From NCBI RefSeq assembly GCF_900188455.1, contig NZ_FZOL01000030.1, positions 1 to 64,000 of the forward strand: DNA of 64,000 nucleotides, in the 5' to 3' direction. The stretch is from Pseudomonas japonica. Its GTDB lineage: Bacteria; Pseudomonadota; Gammaproteobacteria; Pseudomonadales; Pseudomonadaceae. The notes under the pieces are model-generated. The model saw only the letters and a program-made list of their open reading frames with translations. It was not told where the DNA came from and ran no database searches. The number at the start of each line of letters is the position of its first letter. Position 1 is the stretch's first letter. Shown piece by piece: positions 23,823 to 30,826 of this stretch. The position numbers and the translations under genes were made by a program.

Positions 23823-24129
23823 TGGGGATTCGCTCCTGGAGCTGTTCCAGCTCCTTTTGGTGTTGGACCTTCGCCTGCGAGAGCTGGGCTTCCGCGTCGT
23901 TGGCGCGGCGCAGCTCGTTCAGCAGGTCATCCAGGTTCTTCTGCCCATTGGCCAGGGCCTGCTCCGCGTATTGCCGTTTCAGATCCGCCAGGTCTGCAGC
24001 GCCTGCAGCTGCAGCCTGGCGATCTCCCAGCCCGTACCCGAAAGACCCCGCTGCACCCGCGCTCAGGGCACAGGCGGCAACCGCCCAGGCCAGACCAGTC
24101 GGCAGGGAGAAGAAATCAAACGCGGCCAT
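23518..24129 (-). CDS. Rz-like inner membrane spanin
   Basis: From ATG 24129 (GGAGACG upstream) the product has 203 residues: MAAFDFFSLPTGLAWAVAACALSAGAAGSFGYGLGDR gives one N-terminal membrane segment. It is followed by a long coiled coil (DLKRQYAEQALANGQKNLDDLLNELRRANDAEAQLSQAKVQHQKELEQLQERI), the hallmark of i-spanins, then 'VTTVYLP....' and 'IPRCVFTAGWLRDYNAALG', found in many Pseudomonas phage Rz proteins. It carries the embedded Rz1 and lies after the holin, forming a lysis cassette. Confidence 0.88.
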   Translation of the reverse strand: MAAFDFFSLPTGLAWAVAACALSAGAAGSFGYGLGDRQAAAAGAADLADLKRQYAEQALANGQKNLDDLLNELRRANDAEAQLSQAKVQHQKELEQLQERIPNVTTVYLPAPAAKPVAIPRCVFTAGWLRDYNAALGVPATAPAAAAGRAQAATSHAPGTDAELLESGITPADILAHAQDYGLWARNNLAQLNALLDLEEQKD

Positions 24130-24256
24130 GTTTGCGTCTCCAGCGATTACGGACGCTTCGGGGGCGCCTGGTCGCACAGGTCAACCAGGTGCCAGCGGCG
24201 GTGGGTGGGAGACAAAGCCAGGTGAGTGGCAGCGGCAACAGCAGCCGCAGCTTCAC
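24116..24256 (-). CDS. Possible small lysis-cassette protein (46 aa)
   Basis: A short frame starts at GTG 24256, overlapping the holin stop as GTGA, and reads VKLRLLLPLPLTWLCLPPTAA then a basic tail ending RNRWRRKHGRV, with stop at 24116-24118 overlapping the Rz start. The hydrophobic beginning looks like a signal or membrane segment. Coupling to the holin stop and filling of an otherwise empty 123-base gap support it, but there is no recognised family and it could be chance. Confidence 0.35.
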   Translation of the reverse strand: MKLRLLLPLPLTWLCLPPTAAGTWLTCATRRPRSVRNRWRRKHGRV

Positions 24257-24471
24257 GATGGCACGTCCTGGTCGGGTCCTTGTTTCACCAAGCGGGCGAG
24301 AAACAGCAGAAGGGCCAGTGCGCTATTGAGCACCGCATAGGCTCGGTCCGAGAGCTGCGCTTCCCACATCGGCAACACGTTGATCTGCAGGAAGCCGAAC
24401 AGCGCGATCAGTAGGCCGAGCTGGATGCTGTAGAGGCGATAGCAACGGCGCCAGTTGGCGATCAGTTCCAT
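24253..24471 (-). CDS. Holin
   Basis: 72 residues with two membrane segments: RLYSIQLGLLIALFGFLQINVLPMW and AYAVLNSALALLLFLARLVKQ, joined by a short loop and flanked by charged ends. This is the pattern of the small holin found next to endolysins in Pseudomonas Mu-like phages (DUF7940-like as I recall). It would form lesions that release or activate the endolysin. Its start overlaps the endolysin end by ten bases. Confidence 0.85.
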   Translation of the reverse strand: MELIANWRRCYRLYSIQLGLLIALFGFLQINVLPMWEAQLSDRAYAVLNSALALLLFLARLVKQGPDQDVPS

Positions 24472-24938
24472 ACCGGCTCCCCGTGGTAGGCGTCGGGGAC
24501 GATGCCGGCCAGTTGCAGACCTTCGTTGATCAGCGCTTCGCCGTACCAGGCGCCGCCAGGGAGTGGGCCGGTACCGTTTTCATGTCCGATGATGCCCTGC
24601 ACCAGGACCACCATGGTCTTGAAATCGTACACATCGATACGTCCGTCAGGCGAAACGCCCACGCGGTTGGCCACATTGCGGATGTAGCTTTCGGTGTTGT
24701 TCTCATTGGGTGGAGCCCAGCGTCCGATGATTGCGCGGATGGTGCGCAGACCATGCTTGTCCTGGTAGGTGATCAAGGTGCGGGCGATGGCCCGGACTCC
24801 CCAGCGGGGATCGGTGAACTGAACGAACTCGGCATCGTTCTGGTTCGCCGACATGCCCTGCCAGCGGGTGCCTTTGACGTGGCGGATGTTCCCGGGGTTG
24901 TGATTACGGATGCCGCGCGGGGTGGTGATGGATCGCAT
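24462..24938 (-). CDS. Endolysin (lysozyme/transglycosylase-like)
   Basis: Start ATG 24938 is chosen for its strong GGAGG site, giving MRSITTPRGIRNHNPGNIRH (158 residues). 'GIRNNNPGNIR' is the signature of a lysozyme-like family often labelled structural protein P5 or virion-associated lysin, followed by FTDPRWGVRAIARTLITYQDKHGLRTIRAIIGRWAPPNENNTESYI. Place next to holin and spanins makes it the phage endolysin. It begins 66 bases after late motif D, the likely lysis promoter. Confidence 0.88.
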   Translation of the reverse strand: MRSITTPRGIRNHNPGNIRHVKGTRWQGMSANQNDAEFVQFTDPRWGVRAIARTLITYQDKHGLRTIRAIIGRWAPPNENNTESYIRNVANRVGVSPDGRIDVYDFKTMVVLVQGIIGHENGTGPLPGGAWYGEALINEGLQLAGIVPDAYHGEPVWN

Positions 24939-25004
24939 GACGCCTCCTGCTGGTTGGGCGCCAGGTCGGCGCCGAAACATAATCGGCGGCGTGGGCAGGA
25001 AGCG

Positions 25005-25025
25005 CTTTTAATCGGGTTTAAAGAG
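25005..25025 (-). promoter_or_regulatory. 21-bp late motif, copy D (upstream of endolysin)
   Basis: The fourth identical 21-base copy (core TTTAAACCCGATTAAAA on the - strand) lies between the lipoprotein stop and the endolysin start. Its position matches Mu's Plys late promoter, which starts the lysis, terminase, portal and head genes. The dyad could bind the Mor-type protein encoded at 35032-35391; this is inference. Confidence 0.7.
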
Positions 25026-25026
25026 A

Positions 25027-25557
25027 TCAGCCGTTGTTCGTTCCCGTGCTGCTCTTGGCACAGTGCGCTGGCTGCGGCAACTCGAAGGTGGTCTTCGTGG
25101 CAGGATCATAGTCATAGCTGGTCAGGCATTCGCGCCGCTTCACTTCGTCGTCGGATGCAAGCTCCAGTTTTAGCTGCCCATCTGGGACGTTCAGCTTGTC
25201 CAGGCATACCGACTTGCAGGCGAGTTTCTCGACCACAATCGCACTGCGATCATCCTCGATTTCTACAAAACAGTTTTGCCCGCCAGCCTTGTAGCTTTCT
25301 GGAACCGTACTGTCCTCTGGGATGTGAAAAACGATGCTGGTTCGAAAATGCTTCTCGACCCGGACGTTATCAAATTGGCTCGCGTAGCGATCCAGCCCAG
25401 GGCAAGCCAAACGTGTAGCCGGTAGCGCCTTTCGCACCAGGTCATCCTTGGTCTCTACGGTAAAAACAGACGCTGATGACTGCGACTGCTCTGGGACTTT
25501 CTCACCACACCCAGCAATTGCGAGCGTTATCAGAACGGCACTCCATTTCCTCATCAC
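25027..25557 (-). CDS. Prophage-encoded lipoprotein, unknown function
   Basis: 176 residues. The signal peptide ends in lipobox AIAGC (Cys17): MMRKWSAVLITLAIAGCGEK. After it come Gln/Ser-rich residues and a globular part with five further cysteines (ACPGLDR, QNCFVEI, LACKSVCLDKLN, RECLTSYDYDP) and one near the end (AHCAKSS), suggesting disulfides in the periplasm. It lies in the repressor-side transcription unit, so expression in the lysogen is likely. A lysogenic-conversion role such as superinfection exclusion is possible but unproven. No family recognised. Confidence 0.8.
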   Translation of the reverse strand: MMRKWSAVLITLAIAGCGEKVPEQSQSSASVFTVETKDDLVRKALPATRLACPGLDRYASQFDNVRVEKHFRTSIVFHIPEDSTVPESYKAGGQNCFVEIEDDRSAIVVEKLACKSVCLDKLNVPDGQLKLELASDDEVKRRECLTSYDYDPATKTTFELPQPAHCAKSSTGTNNG

Positions 25558-25570
25558 ACACTCCCTTTGA

Positions 25571-26197
25571 TTAAAACCAGAACTTTCCTACGATCAGACC
25601 AAAGACAAAAAGACCGATAGCATTCGCACGGTAGACCGTCAGGAACTCACGAAGCTCTAACCTTCCTGGTGTTGCTGGAGAAAGCTGGGTCTGGACAGGT
25701 ACCACCGAGGGCTGCACAACAGGCCTGACGGTGAAGTCCTGAACAAACGCCAGCACAACCTGCAGATCAGCCCGTGCGAAGTTCCCCAGATGGGTGCGTC
25801 CGAAGCGTCGATCACAGAAGTTGTTCAGCTCCTTGCGAGCATCCTTTTCATCAGTGGTGCGCAAGATCTTACCGATCAATCGGCGCTTGTCAGCATCTTC
25901 CTGGAGATGCTCCAGCCTGCGCTGCATGACAGAGCGAGCCTCGGCGAACCGCTCGGCAGAAATTTCGTTGAGACTGCGCACCCCAAGCTGGGCGTGGACT
26001 TGACGCCAGACATCCCGTGGATCATCTCCGAGCTCCTCGCATTTAGCTCGCAGCTCATGCAGTTCTTGTCGTTGCGCTGAAACCAGGCCTCGGGTTTCAC
26101 GCTTGTCCGCCAAGTGAATGTTGATACCGCCGAAATTGTTGATATCACCTTCGGCCACCTGGCCTACACCGCCATGAAAGTCCTGGCTCATGGTCAC
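25571..26197 (-). CDS. Membrane-anchored protein coupled to the repressor
   Basis: 208 residues; its ATG overlaps the repressor stop by four bases. The N-terminal motif QDFHGGVGQVAEGDINNFGG is a glycine-rich tag I recall at the start of several phage and plasmid proteins. The central part (RDVWRQVHAQLGVRSLNEISAERFAEARSVMQRRLEHL) resembles the 'h..rFgV.s...i....f..a...l' helix pair of phage antirepressor C-terminal regions. One membrane segment ends the protein (ANAIGLFVFGLIVGKFWF). It should be made with the repressor in lysogens. Function unknown. Confidence 0.8.
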   Translation of the reverse strand: MTMSQDFHGGVGQVAEGDINNFGGINIHLADKRETRGLVSAQRQELHELRAKCEELGDDPRDVWRQVHAQLGVRSLNEISAERFAEARSVMQRRLEHLQEDADKRRLIGKILRTTDEKDARKELNNFCDRRFGRTHLGNFARADLQVVLAFVQDFTVRPVVQPSVVPVQTQLSPATPGRLELREFLTVYRANAIGLFVFGLIVGKFWF

Positions 26198-26613
26198 TTC
26201 TTCCCTTTACTACCACCCACATTCAAAGTCAGACCGGCCTGGTTGACAGAGCCTTCTATGTACTGCCCGACATCCTTGAACTTACGCGGGGAGGTTTCCG
26301 GGACCTCCCCGAGCAGAACACGTAGTGCCGCATTTCGAAGTGAAACCGGGCTCTCTCGGTACCGTTGCAACAGCAACATCTCTTCTGCTGGCAATGGGAC
26401 GCTGGCGCCTTCGCTGCTGTCTCCCAGCAAAACCCAGGCGGGTGAAGCGCCGAACTGCGAGTGCAACGCCAGCAGCGACGATCCGTCAGGTAAAGCGTCG
26501 TTCGCTTCCCACCTCGTAATGGTCTTACGGTTTACGCCCAACCGCTCCGCGAAGTCGCCGACTTTCATCTCCCCTCGAAGCTGGGCAATGCGCCGACCTA
26601 CATCATTGGACAT
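26194..26613 (-). CDS. Prophage repressor (HTH, Mu c-like role)
   Basis: From ATG 26613 the product is 139 residues: MSNDVGRRIAQLRGEMKVGDFAERLGVNRKTITRWEANDALPDGSSLLAL is a clear lambda-repressor-type helix-turn-helix. No C-terminal autocleavage motif is apparent, so it may not be a LexA-like repressor. It faces the early operon across a region with two operator-like sites, one covering its own start. It likely maintains lysogeny by blocking the early promoter. It is coupled by a four-base overlap to the membrane protein below. Confidence 0.88.
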   Translation of the reverse strand: MSNDVGRRIAQLRGEMKVGDFAERLGVNRKTITRWEANDALPDGSSLLALHSQFGASPAWVLLGDSSEGASVPLPAEEMLLLQRYRESPVSLRNAALRVLLGEVPETSPRKFKDVGQYIEGSVNQAGLTLNVGGSKGKK

Positions 26614-26652
26614 AAAAGCCCCTTGACTTGGGGACATTAAAGTCCCAATAAT
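26601..26652. promoter_or_regulatory. Early promoter with repressor operators
   Basis: On + , TTGACT (26623-26628), an 18-base spacer and AATAAT (26647-26652) form a good sigma70-type early promoter. The palindrome GGGACATTAAAGTCCC (26631-26646) fills the spacer. A second related site on - (GGGGCTTTTATGTCC, about 26608-26622) covers the repressor start codon. The two share the pattern GGG-R-CTTTWATGTCC, so they are probably tandem repressor operators controlling both directions. Confidence 0.65.
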
Positions 26653-26663
26653 CACAACACACC

Positions 26664-26693
26664 AATCAATTGCGCACCACACGACAATTGATT
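26664..26693. promoter_or_regulatory. Inverted repeat AATCAATTG/CAATTGATT (Ner-type operator)
   Basis: AATCAATTG (26664-26672) and CAATTGATT (26685-26693) are perfect 9-bp inverted arms 12 bases apart, just before the Ner-like gene. In Mu, Ner binds an inverted repeat between the early and repressor promoters, so this is the best candidate for its binding site. Confidence 0.5.
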
Positions 26694-26724
26694 AGCAATC
26701 AAGACGCACACAGGACCCACTCCT

Positions 26725-26955
26725 ATGAACGTTCCTTACCCGCTACCTACTCGCAAGCCCTACACCGGTGATCGGGTCCGTGAATTGTTCACGGCAGCAG
26801 GCATTTCCATCTCTTCCTGGGCTGAAACCAATGGCTATACACGGCACCAGGTCTATTGCGTAATCGGTGGCCAGTTCAAAGGCGCGAGGGGCAAAAGCCA
26901 TGAGATCGCGCTGAAACTGGGCATGAAGCTATCCGTCGAGCAACTGGTCGCATGA
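26725..26955 (+). CDS. Ner-like early regulator
   Basis: 76 residues: YTGDRVRELFTAAGISISSWAETNGYTRHQVYCVIGGQFKGARGKSHEIALKLGMK contains a helix-turn-helix of the 'W....G.s...v...l.G...g..g....ia..lg' kind seen in Nlp/Ner-type regulators. It is the first early gene and faces the repressor. By analogy with Mu Ner it should turn down both the early and repressor promoters to allow lytic growth. Confidence 0.8.
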   Translation: MNVPYPLPTRKPYTGDRVRELFTAAGISISSWAETNGYTRHQVYCVIGGQFKGARGKSHEIALKLGMKLSVEQLVA

Positions 26956-26970
26956 GGTGCTTGATGGACG

Positions 26971-27219
26971 TCATTCGCACAATGGGCATTTCCGCAGGGT
27001 CCGTAGGAGTCGATGGTCCGTCAGAAGCTGCTCGGCTACTTCATTCAACGTTCTCGCAGTCGATCCCGATGCAAGGTTGTCGGCAGCAATACGGAAATCC
27101 GCTTGCAGTGTCTGCTGATCCAGCTGACCTGTGCGCTGTAGTGTTCCGGCCAGGATCAGCACGCATCGAGCCAGACCCTCAATCCGGCCTGCCAATTCTT
27201 CGAAATCTCGCACGTCCAT
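26971..27219 (-). CDS. Small protein antisense to the early operon
   Basis: 82 residues on -, starting at ATG 27219 with CGAGG nine bases upstream. The product (MDVRDFEELAGRIEGLARCVLILAGTLQ, then LDQQTLQADFRIAADNLAS, TLNEVAEQLL) is a plausible helical protein. The opposite frame on + across the same bases looks like a shadow. It sits between the Ner-like gene and the next early regulator and would make antisense RNA to the early transcript. No family recognised. Confidence 0.65.
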   Translation of the reverse strand: MDVRDFEELAGRIEGLARCVLILAGTLQRTGQLDQQTLQADFRIAADNLASGSTARTLNEVAEQLLTDHRLLRTLRKCPLCE

Positions 27220-27328
27220 CGGTGACCTCGGCTGTCAATTTACAGCAAAAGTTTGCACCCGCTGAAATCATTTTGCCTACCTGCAAAGCGCGGGTTTGTT
27301 TGGAAAGGTTTCCTCGGGAGGCCCTCCA

Positions 27329-27808
27329 ATGAGCCGCCGTCGTTGGAAAGCCCTGCGACCAACCTCTCTGCGCCATGCCTTGGAACTGTGTAAAGACTAT
27401 GCGCGCGAGAACCACGGCAAGGGAGTCGAGCGCATCGCAGATCAGATGGGGCTGGCTGATCACTGGGCACTCTATAAATGGCTGCAAAGCGGCCGTATGC
27501 CGGCGAATTTGATCCGACCTTACGAGCAGGCCTGTGGCTGCGATTACGTCACACGCTGGATCGCGGCAAGCGCCGGGCGCCTGACAATCGACATGCCGAC
27601 CGGGCGTCAGTGCTCAGCGCAGGACATGCAGGCCCTTCAAGAGCTGCTGACTACTGCCGCAGGCAAGTTGCTTGCCTTTTACGCTCAGCGCAGCGATGCC
27701 GACGAAACACTGGCGTCGATCCAGGCGGCGATGGAAGGACTGGCATGGCACCAGGGCAACGTCAAGCAAAGCCAACAACCACAACTCGAACTGGAGGGGC
27801 AGCTATGA
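27329..27808 (+). CDS. Early regulatory protein, CII-like HTH
   Basis: 159 residues from ATG 27329, preceded by GGGAGG. The middle (HALELCKDYARENHGKGVERIADQMGLADHWALYKWLQSGRMPANLIRPYEQACGCDYVTRWIA) has the pattern of phage regulatory CII-type proteins, with a helix-turn-helix followed by 'p.n.i...e..cg...v..wl'. The rest is helical, ending in a Gln-rich segment. Likely a transcription regulator of the early operon. Its stop overlaps the next start by four bases. Confidence 0.75.
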   Translation: MSRRRWKALRPTSLRHALELCKDYARENHGKGVERIADQMGLADHWALYKWLQSGRMPANLIRPYEQACGCDYVTRWIAASAGRLTIDMPTGRQCSAQDMQALQELLTTAAGKLLAFYAQRSDADETLASIQAAMEGLAWHQGNVKQSQQPQLELEGQL

Positions 27809-28107
27809 GCCGCACCGTCTCTGCTGCTGCGCGCGTACTGCGCGTGTTCAAGGCCCTCAAGGGCCACACAGTCACCGGGCTGAGCAACACAGAGCTGGCC
27901 CAACTGACGGGAGATAGTCCGAGCAACATCACCCGCGCCATGCAGACGCTCATTGAGGAAGGCTTGGCGGTGAAGCTGGACAACGGGCGCTTTGCCCACT
28001 CGGTCGGGGCGTTACAGATCGCCCAGGCACACGCGGAACACATGGCCCGACTGCAAGGCCGGATGCAGGAAATCACTCAGCGCATTGCCGCTGGCTCGAT
28101 GAACTAA
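27805..28107 (+). CDS. IclR-type winged-helix regulator, short
   Basis: 100 residues from ATG 27805 with a GGAGG site. RTVSAAARVLRVFKALKGHTVTGLSNTELAQLTGDSPSNITRAMQTLIEEGLAVKLDNGRFAHSV is the DNA-binding half of an IclR-type regulator. The effector domain is absent; the protein ends shortly after in a helix (QAHAEHMARLQGRMQEITQRI). Short proteins of this type occur in Mu-like early operons. It is coupled to the gene before by four bases. Confidence 0.85.
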   Translation: MSRTVSAAARVLRVFKALKGHTVTGLSNTELAQLTGDSPSNITRAMQTLIEEGLAVKLDNGRFAHSVGALQIAQAHAEHMARLQGRMQEITQRIAAGSMN

Positions 28108-28117
28108 GGAGATCGAT

Positions 28118-29041
28118 ATGGCGCGCACTAAAGCCTCTACAAGCCAACCTATTGAATTGCCTGCTTTGGATGGAGAGATGCTTACGGCCAATCAGAATGC
28201 CGTAGCGACAATGCTTGGCTCCTACAGCGATGAGCGTGATCTGCTGAATCAGCTTCTCGGGCAGGCTCAAATGGCAGAGGCGTTCTCCAAATTTTCCAAG
28301 ACCGTCTTGATTTCAAAACTGTCTTTTGTAAAAGAAAACAAACTTTATCAACAACTTAGAGGAAAGAGGTGTCAAGACGGTCTTGAGTATTCAGGGACAT
28401 GGGCGGATTTCTGCAATGTCCTTGGCTGGACACCTGAGCATGCGAACGAAGCGATAGCTAACTTGCGTCAATTTGGCGAAGAAGCCCTTGAATCCATGTC
28501 TCGCATGGGCATCGGTTACCGCGAGATGCGTCAGTACCGCCGGCTCCCCGATGACCAGAAAGCTGCCCTGATTGAGGTCGCTCAGACCGGCGACAAAGAC
28601 GCCTTCGTTGATCTGGCCGAAGAGATCATCGCAAAGCACGCCAAGGAAAAAAAAGAACTGACCCAGCGCCTCGACGACGTGAACGCCGATTATGAGGCTC
28701 AATCCGAGGTCATGGCCAAGAAGACCGACGACCTGGACAAGACCAGGCAGGAACTGGAGAAGCTGCGCAAGCGCATCCAGGCACTGCCAGCCAGTGAGGC
28801 GGTATCGGAGTTGCGTCTGGAGACCACTGCAGTTGCTTTCGAGGCTGAAGCCAAGATCCGTGGGGCACTGCGCGAAGGGATCTCGAAACTTGCAGAGCTG
28901 GGCAGCGCTGAGGGCGATGACCAGCGCGTGTTCGCAGCCGGGCTGATCCGCCAGTTGGAGATCACTTTGGCTGAGGTGCGCAGCGAGTTTCACTTGCCCG
29001 CCGAGCTGGACGGTGCTCCCGCTTGGATGGGGCAGGACTGA
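28118..29041 (+). CDS. Conserved early phage protein with long coiled coil
   Basis: 307 residues. The N-terminal domain contains SKFSKTVLISKLSFVKENKLYQQL then SGTWADFCNVLGWTPEHANEAIANLRQFGEEALESMSRMGIGYREMRQYRRLPDDQKAAL, a block I recall from conserved phage and integrative-element proteins without a known function. It has some HTH/ParB-like character. From about residue 170 to 235 there is a coiled coil (AKKTDDLDKTRQELEKLRKRIQAL). It directly precedes the transposase gene, so a role in replication or DNA binding is plausible. Two CAAGAC-N-GTCTTG sites lie inside the gene. Confidence 0.7.
   Translation: MARTKASTSQPIELPALDGEMLTANQNAVATMLGSYSDERDLLNQLLGQAQMAEAFSKFSKTVLISKLSFVKENKLYQQLRGKRCQDGLEYSGTWADFCNVLGWTPEHANEAIANLRQFGEEALESMSRMGIGYREMRQYRRLPDDQKAALIEVAQTGDKDAFVDLAEEIIAKHAKEKKELTQRLDDVNADYEAQSEVMAKKTDDLDKTRQELEKLRKRIQALPASEAVSELRLETTAVAFEAEAKIRGALREGISKLAELGSAEGDDQRVFAAGLIRQLEITLAEVRSEFHLPAELDGAPAWMGQD
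28297..28385. promoter_or_regulatory. Pair of CAAGAC-N-GTCTTG sites in an AT-rich segment
   Basis: CAAGACCGTCTTG (28297-28309) and CAAGACGGTCTTG (28373-28385) are near-palindromes and exact reverse complements of each other, centres 76 bases apart (about seven helical turns). The segment between is noticeably AT-rich for this genome. It looks like a protein-binding pair inside the coding region; a chance outcome of codon use is not excluded. Confidence 0.4.
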
Positions 29042-29044
29042 ACC

Positions 29045-30826
29045 ATGACGCCCATCGAGATCCAGCTTCTGAGCCAGATTGCGGAGCGTGCTGCGAAGGC
29101 ACCGCATGGTCAGCGTACCGCCGTGTACAAAGCCGGTGCGGCAGAGCTGGGCGTATCGGTTCAGACCCTTCAGCGCAAGCTCAAGGAGGTGTCCGTGAGG
29201 AATCAGCGCAAGCGCCGTAGCGATGCAGGGAATAGCGCGCTTCCCCTGGAGGAAGCCCGCTTGATTTCCGCCGTGCTCCTGGAGTCCATCCGGGCCAACA
29301 ACAAGCAGCTCTCGACAATCGAACGTGCCGTCGAACGCCTGCGCAGCAACAACATGATCCTGGCCGGACGGGCTGACGAAACGACTGGCGAGTTCAAGCC
29401 CCTCAGCAACGGTGCCATCGCCCGCGCGCTGCGAGCATACAAGCTGCACCCGGAGCAACTACTGCACGACGCACCAGCCGTATCGCTGGCGAGCAAGCAT
29501 CCAAACCACGTCTGGCAGATCGACGCCTCGATCTCCACGCAGTTCTACCTGGCGGACGATGGCGCTAAAGCCATGGACAAGGCGGAGTTTTATGACGGCA
29601 AGCCGGGCAACCTGAAGAAGATCGAGCGCCAGCGCTTGTGGCGGTACGTGGTCACCGACCACACCAGCGGCACACTGTATCTGGAATACGTGCTGGGAGC
29701 CGAGTCCGCCGAGAACCTGTGCAACGTGCTGATCAACGCGATGCAGAAGCGCCACGAAGCGGACCCGTTTCACGGGGTGCCTTGGATGCTGATGACCGAC
29801 CCCGGTGCAGCTATGACAAGCGGGCTATTCCGCAATCTATGCCGCGCGATGAGCATCGAACTGATCATCAACCAGGTCGGCAATGCGCGCGCAAAGGGCC
29901 AGGTCGAGCAAGCTCACAACATCGTTGAGCGCGAATTTGAAAGCGCCCTGAAGTTCCAACCCGCAGCCAGCCTGGAGCAGATCAACGAATGGGCTGGGAA
30001 GTGGATGCGCTACTACAACGCTACCTCGATCCACACCCGGACTCGTCGCACGCGGTACGGAGTCTGGCAGTTGATCACCACCGACCAGTTGCGCCTTGCG
30101 CCGTCTGTTGAGGTCTGCCGTGACCTAGCCGTCAGCACTCCGGAAGAGCGCACGGTCACCAAACTGCTGCGGGTGCCGTTCCGTGGCGCTCAGTTCGATG
30201 TTCGCGAGGTGCCAGGTGTAATGGTCGGCGAGAAGTTGCTGATCACCCGCAACTGCTGGCGCGATCAAGACACCGCGATTGCTGTCCTGGTCGGCGAAGA
30301 CGGTCGAGAGCAGTACCACGTTATCGACCGCATTGGGGCTGACCAATATGGCTTCGCGCAGACCTCGGCAATCATCGGTGAGCAGTACAAGCGGCATGCC
30401 GAGACGCCGGCTCAGGTGTCGCGCAAAGTCTTGGAGCAATTGGCGACCGGGACCACCTGTGAGGCGGGTGCTCAAGCAGCACGGAAGGCGAAGGCCGTCC
30501 CGTTTGGTGGCCGGATCGATCCGCACAAGCATGTCACCGACACCGTGCTGCCGGCCTACCTGCCGCGTTGCGGGACCAGCCTCGACGTCAATGCGCCCGA
30601 TATCGAACTCAAGCCATACAGCCACGTTGAGGCCGCCAAGATCCTGCGGCCTCGGCTCGGCGCTCTCTGGTCATCCGAAACCTTCGGGTGGCTGCAACAG
30701 CGGTACCCACAAGGAGTACCTCAAGACCAGCTCGATGTCGTCGAGGCAGAGCTGAAACGACCTGTCGAGGTCGCCCGCACGCCGCTGACCCTGACCCTGG
30801 TTCGGGCGGCGGCAGGAGGTGAGTGA
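29045..30826 (+). CDS. Transposase A, D,D(35)E type (BcepMu TnpA-like)
   Basis: 593 residues. N-terminal HTH (AAELGVSVQTLQRKLKEV) is followed by the rve catalytic core: D160 in HVWQIDASIS, D252 in MLMTDPGA and E288 in GQVEQAHN. The 35-residue gap between the last two gives a classical D,D(35)E triad. The Tn552/IS-like form, without similarity to Mu MuA visible here, is a known mark of the BcepMu family. It should cut and join the TG...CA ends for integration and replication by transposition. It overlaps its partner ATPase gene. Confidence 0.95.
   Translation: MTPIEIQLLSQIAERAAKAPHGQRTAVYKAGAAELGVSVQTLQRKLKEVSVRNQRKRRSDAGNSALPLEEARLISAVLLESIRANNKQLSTIERAVERLRSNNMILAGRADETTGEFKPLSNGAIARALRAYKLHPEQLLHDAPAVSLASKHPNHVWQIDASISTQFYLADDGAKAMDKAEFYDGKPGNLKKIERQRLWRYVVTDHTSGTLYLEYVLGAESAENLCNVLINAMQKRHEADPFHGVPWMLMTDPGAAMTSGLFRNLCRAMSIELIINQVGNARAKGQVEQAHNIVEREFESALKFQPAASLEQINEWAGKWMRYYNATSIHTRTRRTRYGVWQLITTDQLRLAPSVEVCRDLAVSTPEERTVTKLLRVPFRGAQFDVREVPGVMVGEKLLITRNCWRDQDTAIAVLVGEDGREQYHVIDRIGADQYGFAQTSAIIGEQYKRHAETPAQVSRKVLEQLATGTTCEAGAQAARKAKAVPFGGRIDPHKHVTDTVLPAYLPRCGTSLDVNAPDIELKPYSHVEAAKILRPRLGALWSSETFGWLQQRYPQGVPQDQLDVVEAELKRPVEVARTPLTLTLVRAAAGGE

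Noticed and set aside
24253..24340. Second holin on the + strand
   Set aside because: The + frames here are Arg/Ser-rich shadows; only the - strand frame has membrane segments.
26952..27332. A 126-codon + strand frame in the early region
   Set aside because: No ribosome site and no coding character; the - strand frame 26971-27219 is the better candidate.
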